From NCBI GenBank assembly GCA_026261815.1, contig JAMPIT010000174.1, forward strand, positions 8,122,001-8,186,000: a stretch of DNA of 64,000 nt, in the 5' to 3' direction. The translations under genes and the position numbers were made by a program. This stretch comes from Monarcha castaneiventris obscurior. Its lineage: Eukaryota; Chordata; Aves; Passeriformes; Monarchidae. Below are positions 13,901-25,968 of the stretch, in pieces; the stretch's first letter is position 1; each line of letters opens with the position of its first letter. Under the pieces are notes generated by a model. That model saw nothing but the letters and a program-made list of their open reading frames with translations, made no database searches and had not been told where the DNA came from.

Positions 13901-14303
13901 CTGTGGTCCAAGGTAGAAATCTTGCTTTGATGCAGTGCTTTTCCCTTTTGAAGAGTGCTTCTCTACAGTATGAAGCAGAATTCTGGTTGCTGCAAAAAGC
14001 AGACTTGAAGTTTAACAGAGAAGAGGATGAGCTCAACAATGGTGGAGGCTAATACCCTGTTGTGCATCCAAAAATACCAATTCCAAGAGTGTTTTCTTGA
14101 CTTAAATGGCTTGAATTTTTTGCTGTCTGACTTTCTGAGGTAGTTGGATGTAATTTATCTCTCTAGCACGTATTTTTCCTTACCCTTGGAAACCTGTGGG
14201 AATGCAAAGGAGAGGCAGTTGCACACTGTCTCATTACAAAGATGCAGGGCATGGAAGTTGTCCTTGACTTAGAAAGTACAAGTCTAAAAGCAGCATAAAT
14301 CAC

Positions 14304-14325
14304 ATAATATATATATAATATAACT
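14304..14325. repeat. (TA)n microsatellite
   Basis: A short impure TA dinucleotide run within intron 1, reading ATAATATATATATAATATAA. It is a simple repeat with no gene nearby. Confidence 0.7.
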
Positions 14326-17300
14326 CCTTTTCCAAACTATTTTGGAGGTAGATCTCATCTTGAACTCTGAGACAAGTCTTGCAGCTCTACACTAGTGGGC
14401 TCGGAGACGCTGCTGAGTGATAGCTTGGTTTCTTTTTGACTTCGTTCTTCAAGACTCGAGGAACTGCCAAGTTCTCCCTGTTTTTGACAGGATAATATAA
14501 ACAACAAAATGAATACATTGCCCAAACTACTTTTGTATGTGAGCTCACAGGAAAACTGTGTTTAGTCATGTTTATTTCAGGGTTAGCAATAAGGAAAAAT
14601 ATGTCAGATGTGCAAGAGAAGAAAGAAGTCATAAGGAGGCATTACAATACACTCAAGTGGAGGCAAAGTGCCCCTTTGGTCTCTAGGAAATGGAATAAAA
14701 ACAGTTCCAGCAGGAATTATTTATAATAGAAAATGCAGCTTTTGCAGAGTGAAAGCCTTACTTGGAAAAAATCTACCATTTTTCTTAACTCTTTTTTTTG
14801 TTTGGAAAACAAGATTTTCCAAAAGTAGAGTTTGACTCAAATAAAATAGGTTTTTTTGTACTTTTGTTTTCAAGTTCATTGAATTAAATATGAAATTCAC
14901 CTTGTTCTTTGTCACTTCAAAATTAAATTGCATGTAGTATCACAAATTATTTTGGCATGTAGTATAACAAAATCTGTGATTAGGATCTTACTGCCTTTAT
15001 TCTATTGGAAGGCTGGTTGTATTAACTAGACTGTGAAAGTTGAAGCATAGTGAAGTTCATCCCCCCTGCCCCCCGAGCTGGATGGAGCACTGGGCACAAA
15101 GTGTTTGGAAAGGACATTAAAATGTTGATTTATATTAAAATTGGGTTTTTTTCATTTCAGTTTAACAAGACAAACTGAAATATTCAATTCCAAGCCAAAA
15201 TGATACTGGAGAAGATCAAAGTATTTGATTTTCATTGAAAATGGCATAGTAAGAATATTGTATCATTTATAAATTTCTAAGCATTTCAACCTCCTAAAAG
15301 CCCATCATTATTCCCTCTTTTCATATTCAAGACCACAATAAATGTTCAAAATGTTCAAATAATATTGCACTGGTTCTACTATTTATTGAAGAGGCTTTTA
15401 TACCAAAATTGTAAAGTCTGAGTTTCTTAAGATTTTAGGTAGGAGAATGCATTTGCCTCTGAACGAATGTGGTGAAATATGTACAGGGACGGATTCCTAA
15501 AACACTCTTTGTTGTGTGGATTTTTAAATGTATTTCACTCCATGCTTGCTGTCTGCTGCCTATCCCATATTTTGAAAGTTCAGTGTACAGTGCATCACAG
15601 CTGATGCACAGACCACACTCGTATCCAGACCCATCCTTCTGTACTCTGCTTATCTGATTCTTCTTACTCATTCTCCTGTGTGCAACACTGAGAGGGTTAG
15701 ACAGACATCAGAGTCATTCTTTGAATCAACTGTGAAATTTAAAAGACAGAAGTGGAAGACAGTATTGAATATATGGTTCCCCAGAAGCATGCTACTTATA
15801 TTTATTTATACCTAATTTCTTCATAGCTAGGTTTTTATGATGTATGAAGTGCCATGACTACTTTTATTGCTCTCTGGCCATTCCTCTGAGCTTTAATTAC
15901 TGAATTAGAGGGAGACATTGAGGGCGAACCAGAGACTTCTGCCATTTTTTCTCAAAATGTTTGACTTCTCAGAGAGTCCAGCTTCAAACAGCTGCAGTAA
16001 AACCAATGCAGAGTCTTCCCCTATGCAGAAAGTTTCTCTTATTTTCTCTTATTCAAGGCATTGCAGATTGACAGTGATGTTACTTGTTGGGCCAGGAGCT
16101 GCAATAGAAAGTTAAATGTTCCCCTTTCATATTTAGGCACTTGTTTGTTTTCACTGGTTGCTCAGAATTTTTTTTCCAAGTGTAGGTATCTGCTGGTGAA
16201 AATTCCTGGAGGATTTTCTCCTCCTAGTTCTTCTACTGGAAAGGATGTTGAGGTTTATACTCATCACAACATATCAGTGTCACTTCTGCCTTGACCTTAG
16301 TAATTCCTGAGAGAAATATGACAGAAGTGTCTGTCTAATTTTGCACAGGACCAGGGGTGGGAAGAAGAACTTCACCATTTAGATAAGATGTTGACCTGCT
16401 TGGACACTTGTATTAATGGTCTATGTTATTACAGGTGTCTGGTGTTACTGGGAGCTTGTTTGGTAACAATATTTGTTCAGTGATGTAAAGACATGCCACA
16501 GAACAGGAGACAGAATGACCAGCTGGGGTCTATGGATTTAACTGTGCTCTTGTCCAGTCAGTGATGTTTGGATCAAATATACTTGATTGTCACTTTTTTG
16601 TTTAGTTTGGTTCATTGGGGGTTTTTTGTGGGGGGCTGTTTGATTTCTTAGTTTCACTCTTAAAATTTTCATTGGCAAACGGATGAAGAAATACTAGGAA
16701 GATAAAAAACCTCTTCATTGTTTTTTCTGGCAGAGATCTGCTAGTTATCATGACTCTTGGCTAGCTTGGCTTCTTGCTGAGGATACCAATACAAGTTATT
16801 CTGGCAATTAGTTTAGTTCTTCCTGTCACTAATAACCTCTTGTGTAGGAGAGTGGCTGTAGAATTTGCACAGCTTAGCCTGGCAGGTGACTGACTTTCCC
16901 ACAGTGTAACTGTGCTTTTTGAGCCTTTTAAAATATATTTACCATTTTAGTCCTTTCCCCCTCCCATAATAATATGCAGAACATCACCTATTCTGGAGGT
17001 ACTTCTTAGTAATTGTCTCCTGTGGGACATGAAGACCTCTGTGACACAACAGTGCACAAGCCAGGGAGCTGTAAGTTTGCAGCAATCCAAGGCAGGCGGC
17101 TGTGGGATTTATTTTCCAGAGAGCCAAGTGCCTCTTTTTGTTCTAACAAGATATGAGTCATAGCAGGGACATGGCTGTGAATACTTATCGCTTTCACTGG
17201 GATGTGCAGAGCAGAAGGAGTTTCAGTATGGAAAGAGGACATGAAGTGATTTGTTAAAAATCCGTTATTTGCTTAGGGAATTTGTACTGGTATTATCTGG

Positions 17301-17557
17301 GATAGTTGTGCACACCAGGGACAAGAACCATGCTGTTCTTCCTTTTTTTATTTTCAAGAACAGAAAGTGACTGCTTTGGAATTTGCTGTATTTATAAAGT
17401 ATTTAGCAAGGAACTAACTGATAATGACAAGTTCAACACAAGTCATTGTACTGCAGCTGTATTTTTCTGTGTGTGCATGGTTTGGCTGTGCTAATCAGAA
17501 TGTTGGACTCAGACTTTTTTGTGAACATTTAGAGGTGGTAAAGTATCTGTTACCTGC

Positions 17558-17917
17558 CTAGAAACAGGAGTCCAGAAGGAACCTTTTTTTATCTTCAGAT
17601 CCAACCCTTTGCCCAAGCAAACAGAGAGAAGGCACTGTGTGGATTTCCTCCAGAGCCCTGTCAAATGTTTCATAATCACAACCTGCCACAGTGCTGCTGT
17701 TGCAGTCTTTCTTGTTCAGTAGTTGACCATTACAGCAAACCCAACACAAAGAACCAACAGCTCTTCCTGAAGTGATGTACCTACAGCCATACCCCTCCTG
17801 AGGCAGCTGGCAGCTGCTTGGGATGCTCAACCTTTTCAAACCACACTGTGAAGAATTACACTGTAAAGGATAAGCATATGTATTGTCTGACTGTCCCCAT
17901 CTCTGCCTCTGACCCAT
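17558..17917 (-). CDS. Cysteine-rich 119-aa open frame, unidentified (possible exon or env relic)
   Basis: An open frame of 119 codons on the - strand, antisense to RELN, within intron 1. It has eleven cysteines in its C-terminal 95 residues (spacings include CNSSQC, CWVCC, KDC, AGC), and two NSS sequons (NSSQ and NSST). A cysteine-dense, sequon-bearing composition suggests an extracellular domain and is unusual for a chance frame. In the - orientation TCCTTTACAG (17861-17870) resembles a splice acceptor placed in frame just before the first cysteine. In a different frame just upstream lies a hydrophobic stretch containing IIFMVMWLNGS, which could be a frameshifted leader. The stop is TAG at 17558-17560. 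I do not recognise the family. Candidates are a decayed retroviral envelope surface fragment or an exon of an antisense gene; chance is not excluded. Confidence 0.25.
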   Translation of the reverse strand: MGQRQRWGQSDNTYAYPLQCNSSQCGLKRLSIPSSCQLPQEGYGCRYITSGRAVGSLCWVCCNGQLLNKKDCNSSTVAGCDYETFDRALEEIHTVPSLCLLGQRVGSEDKKRFLLDSCF

Positions 17918-19244
17918 TTAGCCACATAACCATAAAGATGATACAAACAGATGCCAATGGGCTTTAATATTGCTCTTACTTTAGGAGTTTTATTTCTTAA
18001 GCACATTTTTCTTTCATTCTTTTAACTCAATTTTCATTAGGTATTTATGAATGTCAGAGGACTAGTGAATATTTTTCTTATTTTTTCAGATTCTTTTCCA
18101 TGTTGTTCTGATTTGAACCTTTGGAAACAGGTATTTTTTATTGATTTGGCCTTGCAGTATTAACATACAGTGTATGGTCAAAGGATTGTATTAACATTTG
18201 TTACAGCCTAGTCATTCATATGCCAGAATTCAGTATAAATACTGCTTTAAATTTAGTATAAACCCTACTAGATTTTTCCCATATAAATCCTCATTTGATC
18301 CATTCTTTAACTTAAAATGTCAGTCAATCTCTAGGCTATTTAGTAGTATTGTTCCTGTTTATAGATGGGGGTTGTCTAAATTTTTTTTAAAAAATCACTA
18401 ACTAAATGAGGGCCTGTACTTAAGCGGAATTACTTCGCTGCATGAATCACACATACAAAATTAAATCACATTTTTGAACTCTTGTGCCTGTTCCCATAAT
18501 AATACAGTATGATGTATTTTGGTCCTCTTCCTTCTGTTCATGGTTCTCCGCAACTTTCAGTGCATTCCGCTCTTCACTTTTGCATATTAATTTTCTTTAT
18601 TTTTTTCCTTCTAATCAGAACTCATGTGCATTCTTGCCCCTTTCTCCCCAGGGTGTATAGCCAACCCTCCCAGAGCCTGACTTGGTAACAACTTTGGGTC
18701 TGGACAGGCTGCTGACTATGCTGGGTGATTCTGTTGTGCAGAAAGGACTCTGAGATGAGCAGTTTGGGTGAGGAGGATGGTGTTCTGCCTACTCACACCC
18801 AGGCAGATGAACTCCAAGTCTGGTATTAATAAAAATACCTGCGTGTCCCTTGCACAGCTGCTATGCTGGATGCCCAATGTATTCAGACTGCAAAGCACCA
18901 GGTTATTTAAGGTCTCTTATTTCTGCAGTCCATTAAGCAATCTTGTTAAGATCTGGTTTAAGGAAGATAAGCACCAATATATTAAAGATAAATGGAGTCA
19001 GAAACTTTATTGCTCACTCTTGTTCGTATCTAAACTATAAGACTATGCCAGCTTTCACTAGAATTATATCACACAAAGAATCCACTCTGAGGAGGGAGAA
19101 CTGTGGCTGATGAGGAAGAAGCGTCATTTTTGTAGATTGATGCCTGAACTTAAAAGTGGTCAAAATGATAATGGGAACTTATTAGGGAGGTAACAGCATC
19201 ATATACAATGCTGCTCAGGGTAGTAAAATTTATGAATTTTATGA

Positions 19245-19267
19245 ATGAAGGTGGTGGTGGTGGGGAA
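19245..19267. repeat. (GGT)n microsatellite
   Basis: A short run of GGT/GTG triplets (AGGTGGTGGTGGTGGGG) in otherwise AT-rich intron 1. It is a simple repeat only. Confidence 0.7.
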
Positions 19268-19767
19268 TACAGGCAAAAATAATGCAGAATATGTGGAACA
19301 GGATATTAGGAGTGAATTTCAAAATACATCACCTTGATGTTAAGCATGAGTGAAAAAAATCATCACATTAAGCCTTAGATATTTTGAGGAAAGAAGACTG
19401 AAACAACAGGCATCATTTTTACCACTAAGTGTGCAATACAATGTTATGCTCAGATTTCTATGTTATGGATGCATCTGGTTGCCTCTGCTTGGAAAAACTA
19501 TAGTAAAACTAGAAGATGAGAGGGAGAGAGAACATCTTTCTGTGCAATGGGAAGCTGAGGTAAGTTTCCTCAATTTTGGGAAAGGGGTAATTGAGAGAGC
19601 TGTGGAATTTATCTATAAATGTTGAATTCTGTCAATAAAGCAAATGTTTCACTGATGCTGAAAATACAAGAATTCAGAGAGAGGAGAGCTTAAAAATAAA
19701 GGAAAAATATTTTAATGAATTATGTAAATAAGTGGTGGAGGTCCTTGTCACCTGAAACTGTAAAAGT

Positions 19768-19965
19768 ATAAACTGAGTGTGGGTTCATTCAATCCCCTTG
19801 CCCTGGTCATTGATAAAGATATTAAATGGCCCCAATACTGAACCTGGGGAACACCACTTTCAACTGGCCACTGCTCTTTGGGCTCAGCCATCCAGTTTTT
19901 CACTCAGTGAACAGTGCACCTTTTCAAGCCATGAGCAGCCAGATGCTTCCTTGTTCTCCAGCATC
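19768..19965 (-). mobile_element. CR1 LINE fragment (reverse-transcriptase region)
   Basis: On the + strand this reads as the reverse complement of the CR1 pol region. Recognisable pieces are GTCATTGATAAAGATATTAA, CCCCAATACTGAACC, GGGGAACACCACTT, CTTTGGGCTCAGCCATCCAG and CAAGCCATGAGCAGCCAG. These match the part of CR1 that encodes the segment just before the reverse-transcriptase catalytic loop. It is truncated on both sides and has no open frame of its own. Boundaries are estimated from where similarity to the remembered consensus fades. Assignment to CR1 is firm; the subfamily is not. Confidence 0.85.
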
Positions 19966-22900
19966 ACTTGAACTCCTGCATTTCATGATATTTGCTTATC
20001 ATAATTCATGTGTCTGTAAGAGGATTTGTATTATTTTAGCCTGAGGTAAGCATGTTCAACAATCTGGTTTTAGATGGCATTCTTCCTTAGCTAGAATTAA
20101 GACAAAAGTTCTTGCAAATGTTTAGATATTACTGAGTTATAATAAATTCCTAGTAGATAATTGTATTTGCTGTATTTCAAGCCAGCCTTCATTTTTTTTT
20201 TTAATGCTATTGTTAATTGTGTATTGAGAAAGTGTTTGTCTTTTGAGGACAGCAGAATAAAAGGATTTACCAAACTCTTCTGAAAATCCACACAGTGCAG
20301 TAATATTCAAACCTTCTAAATAATTTATTGAGAGCACAGCCAACAATATGAAATTTTCATGTATGGGTATCAAACAGGCAACCTCACATAAACTTGAAAG
20401 GCATGAAAAATAAGGTTAGGCTTCAAAATGGGGGTCAATATTCTCAGGCTTAGACTAATAAAAAGGCGATCACAATAACGTTTAATCTGTTTTTAAGAAA
20501 AATTTTATGTTGGTGAATTTCATAGAAGCATGACAAAATTCAAATCCGAAACTTAATAAGGAGAATGGTAGTTGCTGAATAAGGACACAAAACATTTCCA
20601 GCATACACCAGTAACCAGGCTTGTTTCATGCCCTATGCAGCTGGTATGGTCTGGGAATGACCATCATTTCTTACCATCTTCTCCTGGGACTTTGGATAAG
20701 AGAAATATTATACTACCACTGACAAAATACGTTTCACAATCATTTGAATCTAACCAGCATGCAAATACTGTTAAAGCATTTTACTGGCTTTTATGTTATG
20801 ATGATAAAGCTCATATTAACACTATTTTGTTGCCCAGAGGTGCATTTCAATAAATAATATTATTTGGTTTGTGTTTCTTAAGCTAAAACTATAAATAACT
20901 GTCCTGTTCAATCATTACAGGAAATGGTATTTAGATGCTTATTCTTGTTTTGGCCATGGTACACAATTTAATTCAGTGGTTGAATTTTTAGAGACATAGC
21001 TGAGGTACGTTTTAGTGAAACAGATTTTGTTTCATATGCAGGTTATTGCATTCATATGCCATGTTCATTGCTTAAATTCCACTAATACTATTCAGGCCTC
21101 TGTGAATTACCAAATGGAATAACAGGCATTTGCTGATACCCTTTGGAGTGTTTTGGTACTACAAGGGCTTGCTAAGTTGCTAAGCATTAGTGATATATTT
21201 GGCATAAAACAAGAAAGAAGATAAAGACAGTCATTGTCTCTGATGTCCTCGGGTGAGCTCTGGATTCTGGGATGCTTAATTCCTGCTCAGTTCCCTCTGA
21301 TGTGGGCAATAGTTGGGCATTTTAATAGAAATTGGATAATCAATTTACTCTGTGTGGATGGCTCTTGGTGGGAATAATCTCAGTTTAGCCATCTTCAGTG
21401 TTGACATCTACAGCTGAGCTTTACAGTCTAGGCTCCCTTTATAGTCAGTGAGGAGAATCAGACATTTCTGGAGTGTGATTCATCTGGTCTGTTTTAAACA
21501 TCAACATTAGGGTGAGATTTACAGCCTAAATGGGGTGACATAAATAGATGTGATGTGATGTTCTCTGGAGCTTTATATAGCAGTAGCACATATTCACTGG
21601 GACTGAAACCTCCATCTTCTCCTTCCAAGAAGACTGCCCCAAAAGGGAGAGAGGACGTGCCTCTCTCTCTGTGCCAGCTGGTATTCACTTTTTCCCATAC
21701 AAAATGCAATGCCTGCAGCTAGGGGACAGTGGCTGGGCCACACAGGCACTGGAGTTTGAAATATTTTAAAACAGTGTTTTGCTGGGAAATTCAGATTTGA
21801 ATCCTCTTACCTAGGCGTGAGCCTCAATTGCCCATCTGTTGGCTATAAGCAGACTGCTATGACAGCAGCCAGTCTTACCTCTCCTCTGTCAGGTCTCTGG
21901 GCTGTGCCAGCGTGTTTGGTGATGCCAGCTGGAACAAAGCATCTCTCTGCTCAACATGGCCAAGTTTCTGGTGGCTTTGAATATGGTCAGAAATGTATTT
22001 AAGTTAGGGATTTGATACATGGGAAGTGAGACCCTTGGGTCTTACATTTGAAGTCTGTTCACATGTCTAACCATGGGACTCTTCACTTTGAGTGAGGTGG
22101 GAGTGCTGAAGCATCTTGGACCACATAAATAAATGTGACCAATCCTTTATAGTTCAGGAATACAAGACTAAGCACTTTTTATATTGCTGCTGGTGTCATT
22201 GTCACTGTCTTGTTATGAACTTTCAAAAATATAAGTAATGTCTCTGCAAATAGTGCTTTTACAAGGCTGACAGGCTACTCTTTGCATCAATGACAAATGA
22301 TGTCTCTGGATATCATGTTACGGACATCTTGCCATACATCTGCAATCTATTTTCAGTTCTCTGTTGTTCATTACCAATTTAGGAAAGGATTTGAAAAGCT
22401 TTAAAGACACAGAGATTTGAGGGACCATGGTGCAGAAGAACTGAAACTGTATTGTAACACAAAGCAAGGCCAGATCAGATTTTTAAGCTATCTAGAAAAA
22501 AGTTCAAAACTTGTACATTTTTACTCCACTCCATCCAAGAGTAATTGCTAACTGGAATTACTGGTGAGGGCATCATAGGTTAGAAATGGTGCTAGTCTGT
22601 AGACCTTCAAGAAAAGCTCACTGGTGTGTTATTGTGAATTAAGTGCTTTGGCTGTGAGCTTCAGAAAACCAATACCAAAGTGAGAATGCTTTCAGTTGTA
22701 AGACTGCGTGTCTGTTTACTTAACCATGCTGAAATGTCTTTTTTCTGCTTTCCTCCACCTACTTGGGGAAAATCCAAACCAGTATGAGTAAGAATCCCGT
22801 GGGTTTTCTGCTTTTATTGTTGCTGAATGATGTGTAGACCTGTGATTCATACTGTTCTTGCATGCCTGTCTGGCGTTCATATTTGAAATAGCTGTATAAT

Positions 22901-23414
22901 TATGAATTTCTTGATTTTGTGTTCTTTTGAAAGCAAAGTATGTCTGTGAGCAGTAAAAATTAGGTTGATGTCAACATGCATTTTGCTAGGCTTTTAAAAA
23001 TTTCTTTTTTAGTAATAAGGTTCTGAGTGCAATTCAGTATATACACTTTCTGGATTCTTGTAACAGTGCATTCTGCACCATTCACTTACAAGTACATTTA
23101 TCAGCACACTATTTGGAATGCATACCTGTAAAGCTCTGCCTGAGTATTTATAGATTTCTAATCACTGTGGTGTCTTAACAGTTGCCTTTAAATAAGGCAT
23201 CAGGGCTTATTCTCTTCTTACTAGCAATTTAATCTGTAGCTGGCATTTCAGGAGTGGTCTGGTATTTTAAGGATTTGGACTCGGTATTATCTGTGCCCTG
23301 ACAGCACTACGTGCCCAGATGGGTCACCTGTGTTTGGCATTGCATGAGGGTGGCAGAAAGGTTCCACTGCCTGAAAAAGGCGACCAACTTGGGAAGGGAC
23401 AGAGAATCTTCCCT

Positions 23415-23766
23415 GTGTTGGGGAGACACAGCAGTCTACAACTTCCTTACAAGGGGCAGCAGAGGGGCAGACACTGATCTCTTCACTCTGATGACCAGTG
23501 ACAGGACCCAAGGGAACGGCCTGAAGGTGTCTTAGGGGAGGTTTAGGTTGGGTATTAGAAAAAGGTTCTTCACCCAGAAGGTGGTTGGGCACTGGAACAT
23601 GCTCCACAGGGAAGTGGTCACAGCACCAGCCTGACAAAATTCCAGAAGTGTTTGGACAATGCTCTTGGGTACATGGTGTGACTCTTGGGAGTGGTGCTGT
23701 GCAGGGCCAGGAGCCAGACTTTTATGATTCTTGTGGCTCCCTTTCAATTCAGCATACTCTGTGAAT
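23415..23766 (+). mobile_element. CR1 LINE 3' end
   Basis: Sense-oriented CR1 3' end. It includes the motifs GACCAGTGACAGGACCCAAG, GGGGAGGTTTAGGTTGGGTA, TTAGAAAAAGGTTCTTCACC, CAGGGAAGTGGTCACAGCAC and GGTGTGACTCTTGGGAGTG, and ends near the imperfect 3' repeat (CATACTCTGTGAATG). This is the last coding segment and the 3' UTR of the element. The 5' limit is uncertain: 23285-23414 is not clearly CR1. Short open frames on both strands here are relics of the element and not host genes. Confidence 0.9.
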
Positions 23767-25948
23767 GCAGTGTGATGTTGACAGTCTTTGCTGTATTGAT
23801 GTTAGTCTCCATTCCTTTTGCAGGATCCTGCAGCACTGTGAAGGGACAGAGGCCTCTCTGAACAGTGCCATTGCACACCTGACTTGCAGAGGCTGGTATA
23901 TTTTTTTAGGAGTGGAGCAAAAACAAACCCAAAAGTATTACTTCAGCATAAATAATTTATTTCCTAAGAGGAAGGTTTCCAGCCATGACTCAGGTGTGTG
24001 ATGATACAATATTACAGTGTTACAGGGAACTGGCTGTGACCTTGAGAAGAATTTTAAAAAGCGCCTGCCATTGCTTTGATGAAAGAAAGCCTCATTTCAG
24101 GAAGTCCATTGTCTGTGGTTATCCCATTTCACATACCAGAATTATTTTCTGTTTTCTTTATGGCATGCAAAAGTGCAGTTTTACACTGTGGCTATGTCTT
24201 GATTCACTTAAGTGTGTGAGGCAGAAAAGACCCTGCCTTTATCAATTCCTTCTTGTACTCTGTGATAGTCATCAACAGCAGCTGCAAATTCTGTGGAATT
24301 TCTGTATATATCAGCCCTTTTAGTGACATTTAAGTGGCACTGAAGAGCAGCCAAAATAGGTAAGACCTGTCAGTGGCAGGTGTCTCCTGAGATGATCCCC
24401 TTCCTCTACCTGGCACTCCTTTTACAGTTTAGATGCATTGGTTACATTTTGAGTGTTTCGAATACCAGTCAAAATACATCTGCCTTTTTGGGGAGTAGAT
24501 CAGTCCCTTGAGAGAATGTAAGGCAAATTTCATGCAATTATTTACACTGATTAATAGATTTCTATAATAGCATGCAGTATGTGTGGTGTATAGCACTGGA
24601 AACAGCGAAAATTATGTTCGTAAGAATAGCATGAATTTCTTAGAAATATTTGACTATAATTACAGTTCAAACCCCATTTTGTCTTTCCTGTTATGCTGCT
24701 ACCTCCACCTATGATATAATTTCAGCAGCATCTTTGCCAGCCTCCTTCTTCCTGACCCTCTTCTTCCTCAAGACATGTCAGCTCCTGGCATTGCCAGAGG
24801 CCCTGCTGTTCCTTGTCCCATGGGAGGCACCAGTTCCAGGGCTCTCGCAGAAACTTGTCGTGCAAAATGAAAGGCTTCTCCAGAAGAGGCTGCTGCATCC
24901 CCTCCCTTCCCAAGGAGATAACACCAAAGCTTCCCAGAGATGGTGGCATTGGCAGGATGAGGCCATTGTACAGAAAGAAGGGTAGGGCAAAACAGAACCA
25001 GAGGATACTTCCATGGTGTTTCCCACCCCCAATATGATTTTTTTTTCATGGACTCGTTTCCTAGGCTTTTACAAAATAAACTGGAGTTGTTTGCTAATCC
25101 ATGTGTTCCTTTCCACATGTTTTGTGGACAGGAATGTTCCATATTTATCATGCAAATGCTGTTTATTTGATTTAGAGGGTGGACTAAGAGTACACAGTGG
25201 ACTGCTTTTGTGGCTGTTCACCAGCACATGAGGCTAACCCACACTTTGTTGCTGGGTTTTGTACCTGGTCTCTCTTCCCAGTCACTCTGAGTCCCTCATA
25301 CTAAACCTTTCTAGGGTTTCCAGGCTACAGGTGCAGATCCCATCTCCTGCTTTTCATCACCTTCTCTTGCTACTTTCTCCAGCTGTGGTCCCCTCACCCC
25401 CATTGCTCCCCATTTTTTTTCCAAAAATTTCTCTTCTCCTATTCCCTGCACTGGTTCCAGTCACCACCTCCTCCATCCTAGTTCACTTTTGCCCTCAGGT
25501 CTACTTTTCTGTCTCCTAAGTTTAAGTTATTGGTGATGGTGTTCATCAGACTTTTGGAGCAACTTTGTTTTTGTGACATTTTTCACATTTCTCAGAGTTT
25601 TGAGAAGTGGGATTTTGATGAATCAATGTTTTTCTCATCAAAAGGCTTTGACTTTTGATAAAGATCCCTCTCTTTCCCCTTCCTCTCCAGCCAGCAGCTA
25701 TGACTTCCTGCTTTAAAACACTGAGAAGCTTTCCAGATCAAAACATCATCAGAAATTATATCTCCACAAAGCACTTCTGCTCCAACAAAGCAGACTGAAA
25801 TATATTTCATGGGACTTTTTTCAACAAGCTTTTATTAGTCAGAGTGCTCTAAGAGTACTAAGTGAGGACAGAGTCTCCAGAAATATTTAGATACTAAAAA
25901 TAAAAATGTCTCTGTTGAGCATGTGTGAACTCTAATTTTTTTTTTAAT

Positions 25949-25968
25949 GTGTATATATATATGTGTAT
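25949..25968. repeat. (TA/TG)n microsatellite
   Basis: A short TG/TA dinucleotide run (TGTGTATATATATATGTGTA) just after a T-tract at 25936-25945. It is a simple repeat with no coding content. Confidence 0.7.
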
